The notes beneath the pieces were generated by a model that did no database searches, was not told the origin of the DNA, and worked only from the letters and a program-made list of their open reading frames with translations. 20,249 nucleotides of DNA from Caribbeanibacter sp964518305. GTDB taxonomy: Bacteria; Gemmatimonadota; Gemmatimonadetes; Palauibacterales; Palauibacteraceae. Below, piece after piece: positions 8,485 through 16,081 of the stretch (position 1 is its first letter; each line of letters starts with the position of its first letter). The stretch is taken from contig CAZFDK010000048.1 of assembly GCA_964518305.1 (NCBI GenBank), forward strand, positions 1-20,249, read 5' to 3'. Made by a program: the position numbers and the translations under genes.

Positions 8485-8805
8485 ATGCCGACATACGAAT
8501 ATCGATGCAACGCCTGCGGGAGCAGGTTCGAGGAGTTCCAGAAGATGTCGGACGATCCGGTGGAGACGTGCCCCGAGTGCGGCGAGAACGAGGCCGAGCG
8601 GCTGATGTCCGCCGGCGCCGGCGTGGTCTTCAAGGGGTCGGGGTTCTACGAGACGGACTACAAGCGGTCCGGGCGCGAGGAGTACGGCGAGGGTCAGGGC
8701 GGCGACGGCGACGACGGTGCCGACGGCGCCGAGGCCGCCTCTGGCGACGGCCGACCGTCCGACGCGGCGGGCGACGGCGGAAACGGGGGAGCGAGTGGGT
8801 CCTGA
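8485..8805 (+). CDS. FmdB-family zinc ribbon protein
   Basis: This small 106-residue protein begins with MPTYEYRCNACG, the standard N-terminus of FmdB-type putative regulatory zinc ribbons. Cys8/Cys11 and Cys29/Cys32 form two CXXC knuckles that should bind one zinc. VVFKGSGFYETDYKR (about 47-61) is also typical of the family. After residue ~65 the protein is a low-complexity Gly/Asp/Ala tail, probably disordered. GGGAG at 8474-8478, 6 bases before ATG 8485, supports the start. The family was first noted beside formamidase genes and its function is poorly known. The gene overlaps argS by 11 bases if the GTG start proposed there is right. Confidence 0.88.
   Translation: MPTYEYRCNACGSRFEEFQKMSDDPVETCPECGENEAERLMSAGAGVVFKGSGFYETDYKRSGREEYGEGQGGDGDDGADGAEAASGDGRPSDAAGDGGNGGASGS
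8785..8791 (+). promoter_or_regulatory. Possible ribosome-binding site for argS
   Basis: GGGGGAG ends 3 bases before GTG 8795, inside the zinc ribbon gene. The spacing is short, so this is only modest support for the start. Confidence 0.35.
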
Positions 8806-10510
8806 ATCGGTCCCTGAGGCGGTCCGTCCGCTGAAAGAGGCGCTGACCCGGGCCGCCCGGGCGGCGGGCGCGCCCGACGACTTCCGCCCCGATCTGGAGC
8901 GTCCCCGGAACGAGGAGCACGGTGACTGGGCCACCAACGCGGCCCTCGTCCTGGGCGGCCGTCTGGACCGGCCGCCGCGGGAGATCGCAGAGGACATCGC
9001 CAGTGGCCTGGACCGGGAGGCGGCCGGCGTCTCGGAGGTCGACGTGGCCGGCCCCGGGTTCATCAACTTCCGGCTGTCGGACCGGCTGGTGTGGTCCGAG
9101 CTGGCGGAGGCGGTGGCCCGCGACGAGGACTGGGGCAGGCAGCCGGAGGCGGCGGGGGAGCGGGTGAACGTGGAGTTCGTCTCCGCCAACCCCACCGGTC
9201 CTCTGCACGTAGCCCACGGCCGCGGCGCCGCGCTCGGCGACGCGGTGGCGTCCCTCCTTGAGTGGACCGGCCACGACGTGGTGCGGGAGTTCTACGTGAA
9301 CGACGCCGGTCGGCAGATCGAGCTCCTGGGCCAGTCCGTGGACGCCCGCTTTCAGCAGTACCGGGGTCGGGAGGCCGGGGTTCCGGAGGGCGGATACCGG
9401 GGAGACTACGTCGGGGATCTTGCGGAGCGGATCGCCTCGGAGGAGGGCGAGGAGCGACTGGCCGAGATGGATCCCGGCGAGAGGAGCGAGCTCTTCGCCG
9501 ACCGGGCCGTGGAGATCCTGCGGGGCGAGCAGGAGCGGGACCTGGAGGAGTTCGGCGTCCAGATGGACGTCTTCCGCGAGGAGAGCGAGCTGTACGACTC
9601 CGGCGCCGTCGAGGAGGCCCTGGACGCCCTGGACGCGGCGGGCCTGACCTACCGCGAGGAGGGCGCCGTCTGGCTCCGGACCAGCGACTTCGGCGACGAG
9701 AAGGACCGGGTCCTGGTGAAGAGCGACGGCGAGTACACCTACTTCCTCCCGGACATCGCCTACCACGTCGAGAAGGCGAGTCGCGGCTTCGACCGGGCCA
9801 TCGACGTCTGGGGCGCCGACCACCACGGTCACGTGCCCCGCATGGAGGCGGCCCTGGAGGCCCTGGGGCTCCCGGAGGGCTTCCTGGAGGCACTGCTCAT
9901 CCAGATGGTGAGCGTCTACCGGGGCGACCGGGAGGTTCAGATGAGCAAGCGGGCCGGCGAGTTCGTCACTCTCCGGGAGCTCTACCGGGAGACGGGCCCG
10001 GACGTGGCGCGCTACTTTTTCCTGATGCGCCGCGCCGAGGTGCACCTGAAGTTCGACCTGGAGCTGGCGCTGGACACCTCCGAGGCGAACCCGGTCTACA
10101 AGATCCAGTACGCTCACGCACGCATCTGCAGCGTCTTCGAGAAGGGCGGTGTCGAACCCTCGGGGATCGACGCCGGCGCCGACCTGCTGGAGCGCCTGGA
10201 GACCGACTCGGAGCGCGAGGTGGCAAAGACGGTGGCCCGCTTCCCGGAGGCCGTGCGGGAGGCGGCCCGGTCGCGGTCGCCGTACCGGGTGTGCTCGTAC
10301 CTGGAGGAGCTGGCCGGGACGGTGAACGCCTGGTACCACGAGGGGAACGAGGACCCGTCGCTGCGGGTGCTGGCCGCCGTTCCGGCCCGGCCGGCCCGGC
10401 TGGCGCTGGCCCGGGCGGTGCAGGTGACGCTGAGGAACGGGCTCCGGCTCCTGGGGCTGACGGCGCCGGAGCAGATGATCCGCGAGGAAGAGGGCGGGGA
10501 GGCGGCATGA
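8795..10510 (+). CDS. argS: Arginyl-tRNA synthetase
   Basis: It charges tRNA-Arg with arginine in the cytoplasm. From GTG 8795 it has 571 residues, normal for bacterial ArgS. The N-terminal Add-1 domain has EEHGDWATNAAL and EVDVAGPGFINFRL. The catalytic core has NVEFVSANPTGPLHVAHGRG, with the HIGH-type motif as HVAH (138-141), then EFYVNDAGRQ. QMSKRAGEFVTLREL (382-396) is the KMSKS-type loop. A C-terminal DALR anticodon-binding domain begins near VYKIQYAHARICSVF. An ATG at 8717 would extend the frame, but its extra residues are Pro/Thr/Arg-rich, unlike the family, and overlap the zinc ribbon by 89 bases; GTG 8795 fits the usual N-terminal length. Ala replaces the usual Gly of the HIGH motif. 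The stop overlaps the next start (ATGA). Confidence 0.95.
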   Translation: MGPESVPEAVRPLKEALTRAARAAGAPDDFRPDLERPRNEEHGDWATNAALVLGGRLDRPPREIAEDIASGLDREAAGVSEVDVAGPGFINFRLSDRLVWSELAEAVARDEDWGRQPEAAGERVNVEFVSANPTGPLHVAHGRGAALGDAVASLLEWTGHDVVREFYVNDAGRQIELLGQSVDARFQQYRGREAGVPEGGYRGDYVGDLAERIASEEGEERLAEMDPGERSELFADRAVEILRGEQERDLEEFGVQMDVFREESELYDSGAVEEALDALDAAGLTYREEGAVWLRTSDFGDEKDRVLVKSDGEYTYFLPDIAYHVEKASRGFDRAIDVWGADHHGHVPRMEAALEALGLPEGFLEALLIQMVSVYRGDREVQMSKRAGEFVTLRELYRETGPDVARYFFLMRRAEVHLKFDLELALDTSEANPVYKIQYAHARICSVFEKGGVEPSGIDAGADLLERLETDSEREVAKTVARFPEAVREAARSRSPYRVCSYLEELAGTVNAWYHEGNEDPSLRVLAAVPARPARLALARAVQVTLRNGLRLLGLTAPEQMIREEEGGEAA

Positions 10511-11446
10511 CCCACACGCTGGTCGTGGGGAGCGTGGCTCTGGACACCATCGAGACACCGTTCGGCCGCGTGGAGGAGGTCCCCGGCGGTTCGGCGGTGC
10601 ACTTCAGCGCTGCGGCCTCGGTGTTCGGCCCGGTACGGGTGGTGGGCGTGATCGGGCCCGACTACCCGGACTACGCCCTGGACTTCCTGCGCGAGCGGAA
10701 CGTCGACCTGGAGGGCCTGCGGCAGCGGGACGGGCGGAGCTTCCGGTGGTCCGGCGTCTACGACTACGNNNNNNNNNNTGAACTCGCGGGAGACGCTGAA
10801 CACGGAGCTGGGCGTCTTCTCCGACTTCCGGGCGGAGATTCCCGAGTCCTACCGCGACTCCGAGTGGATCTTCCTGGGGAACATCGATCCCCGGCTGCAG
10901 CTCGAGGTGCTGGAGCAGGTCGACGAGCCGCGCCTGGTGGCCGCCGACACCATGAACTTCTGGATCGAGAACGAGCGGGAGGCGCTCCTCCGGCTCCTGG
11001 AGCGGGTCGACCTTCTCACCGTGAACGATGCCGAGGTCCGGGAGCTCTCGGGCGACTACAACCTGGCCCGGGCGGCGCGGGGCATCCTGGACCGAGGACC
11101 GGAACAGGTGGTCGTGAAGAAGGGCGAGCACGGCGCCATCCTCTTCGGCTCCGAGTCCGTCTTCTTCGCGCCGGGCTTCCCCCTGGAGGAGGTCTTCGAT
11201 CCCACGGGGGCGGGCGACGCCTTCGCCGGCGGTCTGCTCGGACGGCTCGCCCGGGGCGGCGATCTGGACGATGACGCCCTCAAGCGTGCCGTGGTTCACG
11301 GTTGTGCCATGGGCTCGTTCGCCTGCGAGGAGTTCGGCGTGGACGGCCTGGCCCGGGTGGAGTGGGAGGACGTGGCCCGGCGCGTGCTGGACTTCCAGTC
11401 CATGACCTCCTTCGAGCACGAGATCCAGACGGAGGCTCGGCCGTGA
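10507..11446 (+). CDS. PfkB-family (ribokinase-like) sugar or nucleoside kinase, interrupted by an assembly gap
   Basis: The N-terminal part (87 residues to the gap) has LVVGSVALDTIETPFG and EVPGGSAVHFSAAAS, the glycine-rich start of PfkB kinases. After the gap the protein resumes with NSRETLNTELGVFSDF and continues for 221 residues to the end. DPTGAGDAFAGG (near 11200) is the signature motif carrying the anion hole and catalytic Asp. Together they make a kinase of about 310 residues. The two parts lie in different frames only because the gap is written as 10 Ns; a gap whose length is a multiple of 3 restores one frame, so I read it as one intact gene. ATG 10507 overlaps the argS stop (ATGA) behind GGGGAGG at 10496-10502. 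The substrate cannot be named; position beside purM makes a nucleoside or sugar plausible. Confidence 0.85.
10769..10778. other. Assembly gap (10 Ns)
   Basis: Ten unknown bases lie inside the PfkB-family kinase gene, between codons for VYDY and NSRETL. The real length must be a multiple of 3 if the kinase is intact, so 10 is a placeholder. Confidence 0.97.
11431..11435 (+). promoter_or_regulatory. Ribosome-binding site for purM
   Basis: GGAGG sits 7 bases before GTG 11443, inside the end of the kinase gene, and decides that start over in-frame codons further upstream. Confidence 0.6.
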
Positions 11447-12513
11447 GCCGGCAGACGGGCGGAGAGGAGGAGCGCGGAGACGGCGGCGCATACACCTACG
11501 AGGACGCTGGCGTCGACCTGGACGCCGCGCAGGCGCTCGAGGAGCGACTCGGGGCGCTGGTGGAGAGCACCCGCACCGACGCGGTCCGGGCGGAGTTCGG
11601 CTCGTTCGGCGGCCGGTTCCGGGCCAGCGAGCCCGGTGCCGATCTGGTGGCCAGCGCCGACGGCGTGGGGACGAAGCTCAAGGTCGCCTTCCGCGCCGGC
11701 CGGCACGACACCGTGGGACAGGACCTGGTCAACCACTGCGTGAACGACCTCCTGGCCGAGGGGGCGGTGCCGCTGGCCTTCCTCGACTACGTGGCCACGG
11801 GAGAGCTCGACGACGACACGGTCCACGACGTGGTGGCGGGCATCGCCCGGGCGTGCCGCGAGAACGACTGCGCGCTCCTGGGCGGCGAGACGGCCGAGAT
11901 GCCGGGCTTCTACACCGAGGGCGAGTACGACCTGGTGGGCTTCGTCGTCGGCGAGGTGGCTTTCCCCGAGATCGGCACCCGGAACCTCCGGGCCGGCGAC
12001 AGCTTGGTGGCGCTCCCCTCCACCGGGCTCCACACCAACGGCTACAGCTTCGCCCGGGGCCTGCTGTTCGACCGCGCCGGCCTCTCCGTGGACGATCCCT
12101 TCCCGGGGGCGGCCGGCGGCACGGTGGGCGACGTCCTCCTCCGGGTGCACCGCTCCTACCTGGACGACCTGGCGCCCGCCTGCCGGCGGGGCCGGATCCG
12201 GGCCCTGGCCCACGTCACCGGCGGCGGGATCCCGGGCAACCTGCGGCGGGTGCTCCCGCAGACGCTGGACGCCCGTGTGGACGTGGAGGCCTGGGAGCCG
12301 CCGGCGGAGTTCCGGTGGCTGTGGGAGGAAAGCGGCGCCCCCCGGGACGAGATTTACCGGACCCTGAACATGGGGGTGGGGATGATCGCCGTGGTTCGGG
12401 AGGAGGAGGCTGCGAGCGTCGTCGACGACCTGCACGAGCGGGGAACCGACGCCTTCGTGTGCGGCCGCCTGGCCGAGGGCGACGGATCGGTTCGGCTCGA
12501 AGGACGGGACTGA
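11443..12513 (+). CDS. purM: Phosphoribosylformylglycinamidine cyclo-ligase (AIR synthetase)
   Basis: It closes the imidazole ring in purine synthesis, converting FGAM and ATP to aminoimidazole ribonucleotide. From GTG 11443 it has 356 residues, close to the family norm. Motifs are YEDAGVDLDA near the start, SADGVGTKLK (71-80), HCVNDLLAEGAVPLAFLDY (98-116), GGETAEMPGFY (147-157) and, in the C-terminal ATPase-like domain, ALPSTGLHTNGYS and HVTGGGIPGN. An in-frame ATG at 11302 would run 145 bases into the kinase and add a Gly/Arg/Pro-rich leader unlike PurM; the GTG that overlaps the kinase stop (GTGA) is preferred. Residues 1-15 are a short charged leader before the conserved fold. It lies 13 bases ahead of ribD, placing purine synthesis next to riboflavin synthesis, which starts from GTP. 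Confidence 0.95.
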   Translation: MSRQTGGEEERGDGGAYTYEDAGVDLDAAQALEERLGALVESTRTDAVRAEFGSFGGRFRASEPGADLVASADGVGTKLKVAFRAGRHDTVGQDLVNHCVNDLLAEGAVPLAFLDYVATGELDDDTVHDVVAGIARACRENDCALLGGETAEMPGFYTEGEYDLVGFVVGEVAFPEIGTRNLRAGDSLVALPSTGLHTNGYSFARGLLFDRAGLSVDDPFPGAAGGTVGDVLLRVHRSYLDDLAPACRRGRIRALAHVTGGGIPGNLRRVLPQTLDARVDVEAWEPPAEFRWLWEESGAPRDEIYRTLNMGVGMIAVVREEEAASVVDDLHERGTDAFVCGRLAEGDGSVRLEGRD

Positions 12514-12526
12514 GGATCCCGCCGGC

Positions 12527-13717
12527 GTGACCCCCGACGCCGAGGCGTCCGGCGCCGCCGGCGAGCCAAGGTCCCCCTCCTCCGGGCGCGAGGACCGGGA
12601 CCGGGAGTGGATGGACCGGGCGCTGGAGCTGGCCGAGGAGGGGTGGGGGCGGGTGGAGCCGAACCCCATGGTCGGCGCCGTCGTGGTGCGGGGAGATCGC
12701 GCGGTGGGGGAGGCCCACCACCGCGAGTTCGGGGACGAGCATGCCGAGGTCCTGGCCCTGCGGGAAGCCGGCGACGCGGCCCGCGGTGCCACGCTGTACG
12801 TCACTCTGGAGCCCTGCACCCACCACGGCAAGACGCCTCCGTGCACCGACGCCGTCCTCCGGGCCGGGGTGAGCCGCGTGGTGATCGCCTGCCGTGATCC
12901 CCACCGCGAGGCCGGAGGTGGAGTCCGGGAGCTGAAGCGTCGGGGCGTGCAGGTCCGAATCGGCGTTCGCGGCGAGCGCGCGCGGGGGTTGATGGCCCGC
13001 TTCCTGTGGCGCGAGACCACCGGCGGGACCTGGGTCTCTCTGAAGTTCGGCCTCAGCCTGGACGCCCGCCTCTCCCGGCGCGAGGGCGAGCAGACCCGGG
13101 TCACCGGTCCGGAGGCCCACGAGGAGGTGCACCGCCTGCGGGCCGGCCACGACGCGATCCTGGTGGGCCGGCGGACCGCGGACGTGGACGATCCGCTGCT
13201 CACGGCCCGAGGGGAGCCCGAGCCGCGGGTCCCGCCGGTCCGTCTCGTGGTGGACGCCGAACTGCGGCTCTCCGCGGACAGCCGGCTGGCGGAGACCGCC
13301 GGCGAGGTGCCAGTGTGGGCACTGGCAGGCCGGGACGCCCCGGGGGAGCGACGGGCGGAGCTCGAGGACCGGGGGGTTCGGGTCGTGGAGCTGCCGACGA
13401 CGGGGCCCGGGCGGGTCGACCTGGAGGCGGTGACTGCCTTCCTCTCGGGCGAGGAGGTGGGGAGCGTCCTGGTGGAGGGCGGGGGACGGATCGGCTCGTC
13501 CTTCCTGGCCGGCGGTCACGTCCATCGCATGCACCTGTTCTACGCGCCCCGGATCTTCGGCGACGAGGGGGTGCCGGCCTTCACCGGCGAGGCCGTCGCG
13601 GGCCCGGGTGCGGAGACGCCGGAATGGATGGTCGCGCGCCGTGCGGGGTACGGAGACGACACGCTGGTGGTACTCGATCGCCGGAAGGTGCGGCAGCGAC
13701 TGCGGGAGGCCTGCTGA
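12527..13717 (+). CDS. ribD: Bifunctional riboflavin biosynthesis deaminase/reductase
   Basis: RibD catalyses the second and third steps of riboflavin synthesis: deamination of the pyrimidine, then NADPH-dependent reduction of the ribose. The 396 residues hold both domains. In the deaminase, NPMVGAVVV, HAE (His72, Glu74), then LEPCTHHGKTPPC (Cys97, Cys106) give the zinc site. In the reductase, SLKFGLSLDARL, ILVGRRTADVDDPLL and SVLVEGGGRIGSSFL are family motifs. GTG 12527 lies 10 bases after GAGGA (12512-12516) and adds about 27 residues before the conserved start; ATG 12611 (29th codon) is an alternative with a closer GGGAG. The reductase ends in VLDRRKVRQRLREAC. Translation passes into ribE with one base between stop and start. 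Confidence 0.94.
   Translation: MTPDAEASGAAGEPRSPSSGREDRDREWMDRALELAEEGWGRVEPNPMVGAVVVRGDRAVGEAHHREFGDEHAEVLALREAGDAARGATLYVTLEPCTHHGKTPPCTDAVLRAGVSRVVIACRDPHREAGGGVRELKRRGVQVRIGVRGERARGLMARFLWRETTGGTWVSLKFGLSLDARLSRREGEQTRVTGPEAHEEVHRLRAGHDAILVGRRTADVDDPLLTARGEPEPRVPPVRLVVDAELRLSADSRLAETAGEVPVWALAGRDAPGERRAELEDRGVRVVELPTTGPGRVDLEAVTAFLSGEEVGSVLVEGGGRIGSSFLAGGHVHRMHLFYAPRIFGDEGVPAFTGEAVAGPGAETPEWMVARRAGYGDDTLVVLDRRKVRQRLREAC
13704..13709 (+). promoter_or_regulatory. Ribosome-binding site for ribE
   Basis: GGGAGG lies 9 bases before GTG 13719 and confirms that start, which gives the canonical N-terminus MFTGLV. In-frame ATGs further upstream fall inside ribD and are rejected. Confidence 0.6.
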
Positions 13718-13718
13718 G

Positions 13719-14339
13719 GTGTTCACGGGACTGGTCCAGGACGTGGGCGAGGTGGTGGACCGCGAGCCGCTGGGCCGCGGCCTGGCGTTCACCGTGCAAA
13801 CGCCGGAGCTGGCTGGAGATCTGGCCGACGGCGAGAGCGTGGCCGTCGACGGCGTCTGCCAGACCGTGACGGGATCCGACGTGGAGACGTTCTCCTTCGA
13901 GTCGGTCCGGGAGACGCTCGGAAAGACCACCCTGGGCGACCTGGAGCCCGGCCGCCGGGTGAATCTGGAGCGGTCCCTGGCGGTGGGCGACCGCATGGGA
14001 GGCCACTTCGTGCAGGGCCACGTCGACGGCACGGCAGAGGTCGTCCGGGTGGAACGGGCCGAGGAGAGCGTGTACCTGGACGTGGAGCTCCCGGCGGCTG
14101 TGGCCCGGTGCACGGTGGACGGTGGATCGGTGGCCCTCGACGGCATCAGCCTCACCGTGCAGGAGCTCCGGGAGTCGGTCGCGGAAGTAGCGATCGTCCC
14201 GTATACATGGGACCACACGGCCCTCGACCGGCTGGAGGACGGAGATCGGTTGAACGTCGAGGCCGATCTCATCGGAAAGTACGTGCAGCGGCTCGTCCGC
14301 CCGTACGAGGATTCGACGCAACCCGACGGACCCCGATAA
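13719..14339 (+). CDS. ribE: Riboflavin synthase, alpha chain
   Basis: It joins two lumazine molecules to give riboflavin and the recycled pyrimidine. The 206 residues are the normal length and begin with MFTGLVQDVGEV. Two similar beta-barrel halves are visible: the first has SVAVDGVCQTVTG with conserved Cys47 and LERSLAVGDRMGGHFVQGHV; the second repeats the plan with SVALDGISLTVQEL, PYTWDHTALDRL and LNVEADLIGKYVQRLV. It starts with GTG one base after the ribD stop and ends 4 bases before ribBA, so the rib genes are almost certainly co-transcribed. All expected conserved segments are present, and nothing suggests loss of function. Confidence 0.95.
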   Translation: MFTGLVQDVGEVVDREPLGRGLAFTVQTPELAGDLADGESVAVDGVCQTVTGSDVETFSFESVRETLGKTTLGDLEPGRRVNLERSLAVGDRMGGHFVQGHVDGTAEVVRVERAEESVYLDVELPAAVARCTVDGGSVALDGISLTVQELRESVAEVAIVPYTWDHTALDRLEDGDRLNVEADLIGKYVQRLVRPYEDSTQPDGPR

Positions 14340-14343
14340 ATCG

Positions 14344-15564
14344 ATGTCTTCGCACGAGCTGGTACAGGAAGCGCTGGAGGAGCTCCGGCGAGGCGGGATG
14401 GTCATCGTCGCCGACGACGAAGACCGGGAGAACGAGGGCGACCTCGTCTGCGCCGCCGAAGAGGTCACGCCGGACCTGATCAACTTCATGGCCAAGCACG
14501 GCCGCGGGCTGATCTGTCTGACGCTCGACCCGGAGATCGCCGACCAGCTGGACCTCCCGCTCATGTCCGACGGACGTGCCACGGACCCCAACAACACGGC
14601 CTTCACCGTCTCCGTGGACGCCCGTCCCGAGCACGGGGTCTCCACCGGGATCAGCGCCGCCGACCGGGCCCGGACCATCCAGGTCGCGGTGGATCCCGAG
14701 GCCCGGCCCTCGGACCTGGTCCGTCCCGGCCATATCTTCCCGCTACGCGCCGAGCCCGGCGGGGTGCTACAGCGGGTGGGCCAGACCGAGGCCTCGGTGG
14801 AGCTGGCCCGCATGGCCGGCCTGCGCCCCGCCGGCGTGATCTGCGAGATTCTCAACCCGGACGGGACCATGGCCCGCCGGCCGGAGCTGGAGGAGTTCGC
14901 CGACGAACACGACCTGCTGATGATCACCGTGGCGGACATCGTCTCGCACCGGCTCAAGAACGAGCGGCTGGTCCACCGCGTGGCCGAGGCCGAGCTTCCC
15001 ACCCCCTACGGCGACTTCCAGATCGTGGGTTACAGCAACGACGTGGACGATCGGGAGCACGTGGCCCTGGTGAAGGGCGATGTGGAGAACCGGGAGAACG
15101 TCCTGGTCCGGGTCCACTCCAAGTGCCTCACCGGCGACGTCTTCCACTCCCGCCGCTGCGACTGCGGCATCCAGCTCAACGCCGCCATGCGCCAGGTCAC
15201 GGAGGCGGGCAGCGGGGTGATCGTGTACCTGGACCAGGAGGGCAGGGGCATCGGCCTCCTGAACAAGCTCCGGGCCTACGAGCTCCAGGATCGCGGCCAC
15301 GACACGGTGGAGGCCAACGAGGCCCTGGGCTTTCCGCCGGACCTGCGAAACTACGGGATCGGCGCCCAGATCCTGGTGGACCTGGGACTGCACTCGATCC
15401 GGATCCTGACGAACAACCCGAAGAAGCTTGCCGGGCTGGACGGCTTCGACCTGGAGATCACCGAGCGCGTACCGCTGAAGACGCAGCCCACCGAGGAGAA
15501 CGAGTCGTACCTTAACGTGAAGCGATCGAAGCTGGGCCACATGCTCGGCTCCGCGGGGTCCTGA
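14344..15564 (+). CDS. ribBA: Bifunctional DHBP synthase / GTP cyclohydrolase II
   Basis: It supplies both precursors of riboflavin: the four-carbon unit from ribulose 5-phosphate and the pyrimidine from GTP. The 406 residues show two domains. The DHBP synthase part has DDEDRENEGD (24-33), STGISAADRA and RPGHIFPLRAEPGGVL. The cyclohydrolase part (from about 208) has RVHSKCLTGDVFHSRRCDC, with Cys261, Cys272 and Cys274 as the zinc ligands, then YLDQEGRGIGLLNKLRAYE, NYGIGAQIL and TNNPKKLAGL. Both sets of active residues appear complete, so both activities are expected. ATG 14344 follows ribE by 4 bases; ribH begins 3 bases after its stop. Confidence 0.96.
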   Translation: MSSHELVQEALEELRRGGMVIVADDEDRENEGDLVCAAEEVTPDLINFMAKHGRGLICLTLDPEIADQLDLPLMSDGRATDPNNTAFTVSVDARPEHGVSTGISAADRARTIQVAVDPEARPSDLVRPGHIFPLRAEPGGVLQRVGQTEASVELARMAGLRPAGVICEILNPDGTMARRPELEEFADEHDLLMITVADIVSHRLKNERLVHRVAEAELPTPYGDFQIVGYSNDVDDREHVALVKGDVENRENVLVRVHSKCLTGDVFHSRRCDCGIQLNAAMRQVTEAGSGVIVYLDQEGRGIGLLNKLRAYELQDRGHDTVEANEALGFPPDLRNYGIGAQILVDLGLHSIRILTNNPKKLAGLDGFDLEITERVPLKTQPTEENESYLNVKRSKLGHMLGSAGS

Positions 15565-15567
15565 CGG

Positions 15568-16047
15568 ATGCGCGGAGGACGATCCGAGGCGCTGGACCCG
15601 GACGCGGACCGGAGCGGGGTCCGGGCATGCCTGGCCGTGAGCCGGTTCAACAGCCTGGTCACCGGACGTCTGGAGAAGGGAGCCCGTCGGGCCCTGGTGG
15701 AGGCCGGTGTGCCCGACGAGCAGGTGGACTCGGTGAGGGTGGCCGGGGCGTGGGAGCTTCCCTACGCGGTCCGCAACGTCCAGGAGGACTACGACGTCGT
15801 CGTGGCCCTGGGCTGCGTGGTCCGCGGCGAGACCCCCCACTTCGAATACATCTGCGAGGCCGCGACCCGGGGGCTCATGGAGTGCCAGTACGAAGGAAGG
15901 ACCCCGGTGGGCCTGGGCCTGCTCACCACCGAGACCCTGCAGCAGGGGCTGCAGCGGGCCGGCGGCAAGCAGGGCAACAAGGGGGCCGAGGCGGCGGAGG
16001 CCGCGCTGGAGCTCGTGGACCTGTTTCCGGGAGCGGAGGACGGATGA
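15568..16047 (+). CDS. ribH: 6,7-dimethyl-8-ribityllumazine synthase
   Basis: It condenses the DHBP four-carbon unit with the ribitylamino-pyrimidine, the step before riboflavin synthase; the family often forms 60-subunit shells or pentamers. The 159 residues contain SRFNSLVTGRL, AGAWELPYAV, ALGCVVRGETPHFEYI with the catalytic His91, GLGLLTTETLQQ and GGKQGNKGAEAA. AWELP replaces the commoner AFELP, a mild change. The first ~18 residues are a charged leader before the conserved part. It ends 34 bases before nusB, the common rib-nusB order in bacteria. All four genes needed from GTP and ribulose 5-phosphate, apart from the unassigned phosphatase step, are therefore contiguous. Confidence 0.95.
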   Translation: MRGGRSEALDPDADRSGVRACLAVSRFNSLVTGRLEKGARRALVEAGVPDEQVDSVRVAGAWELPYAVRNVQEDYDVVVALGCVVRGETPHFEYICEAATRGLMECQYEGRTPVGLGLLTTETLQQGLQRAGGKQGNKGAEAAEAALELVDLFPGAEDG

Positions 16048-16081
16048 GGGGCGGAGCAACGGCCGGGAACGGGGGACAGCG

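Noticed and set aside
5213..8494. Antisense open frame of 1093 codons
   Set aside because: It lies opposite well-supported genes (methyltransferase, carrier, mutase), is low-complexity in composition and shows no domain motif. In DNA this GC-rich, long stop-free antisense frames are expected. The same holds for minus-strand frames at 1492-3240, 2928-4898, 8630-10558, 11296-13203 and 12215-14272.
8717..8794. Upstream ATG extension of argS
   Set aside because: It adds Pro/Thr/Arg-rich residues not found in ArgS and lies wholly inside the zinc ribbon gene.
8403..8834. 143-codon + strand frame over the intergenic region and zinc ribbon gene
   Set aside because: It is Arg/Gly-rich, has no recognisable domain and overlaps a confident FmdB gene in another frame.
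8852..8865. 14-base perfect palindrome near the start of argS
   Set aside because: It encodes an Ala/Arg stretch and consists only of G and C, so it is likely chance in this composition.
10769..10778. Frameshifted or broken kinase pseudogene
   Set aside because: The frame change coincides exactly with the Ns, and both halves keep intact family motifs, so it is an assembly artefact.
11302..11442. Upstream ATG extension of purM
   Set aside because: It runs through the kinase C-terminus in another frame and gives a Gly/Arg/Pro-rich leader; GTG 11443 has a good ribosome-binding site.
13308..13327. Perfect 8-base hairpin with a 4-base TGGG loop in ribD
   Set aside because: It lies inside conserved coding sequence with no T-run, and a stem of this length is expected by chance in 20 kb of GC-rich DNA.
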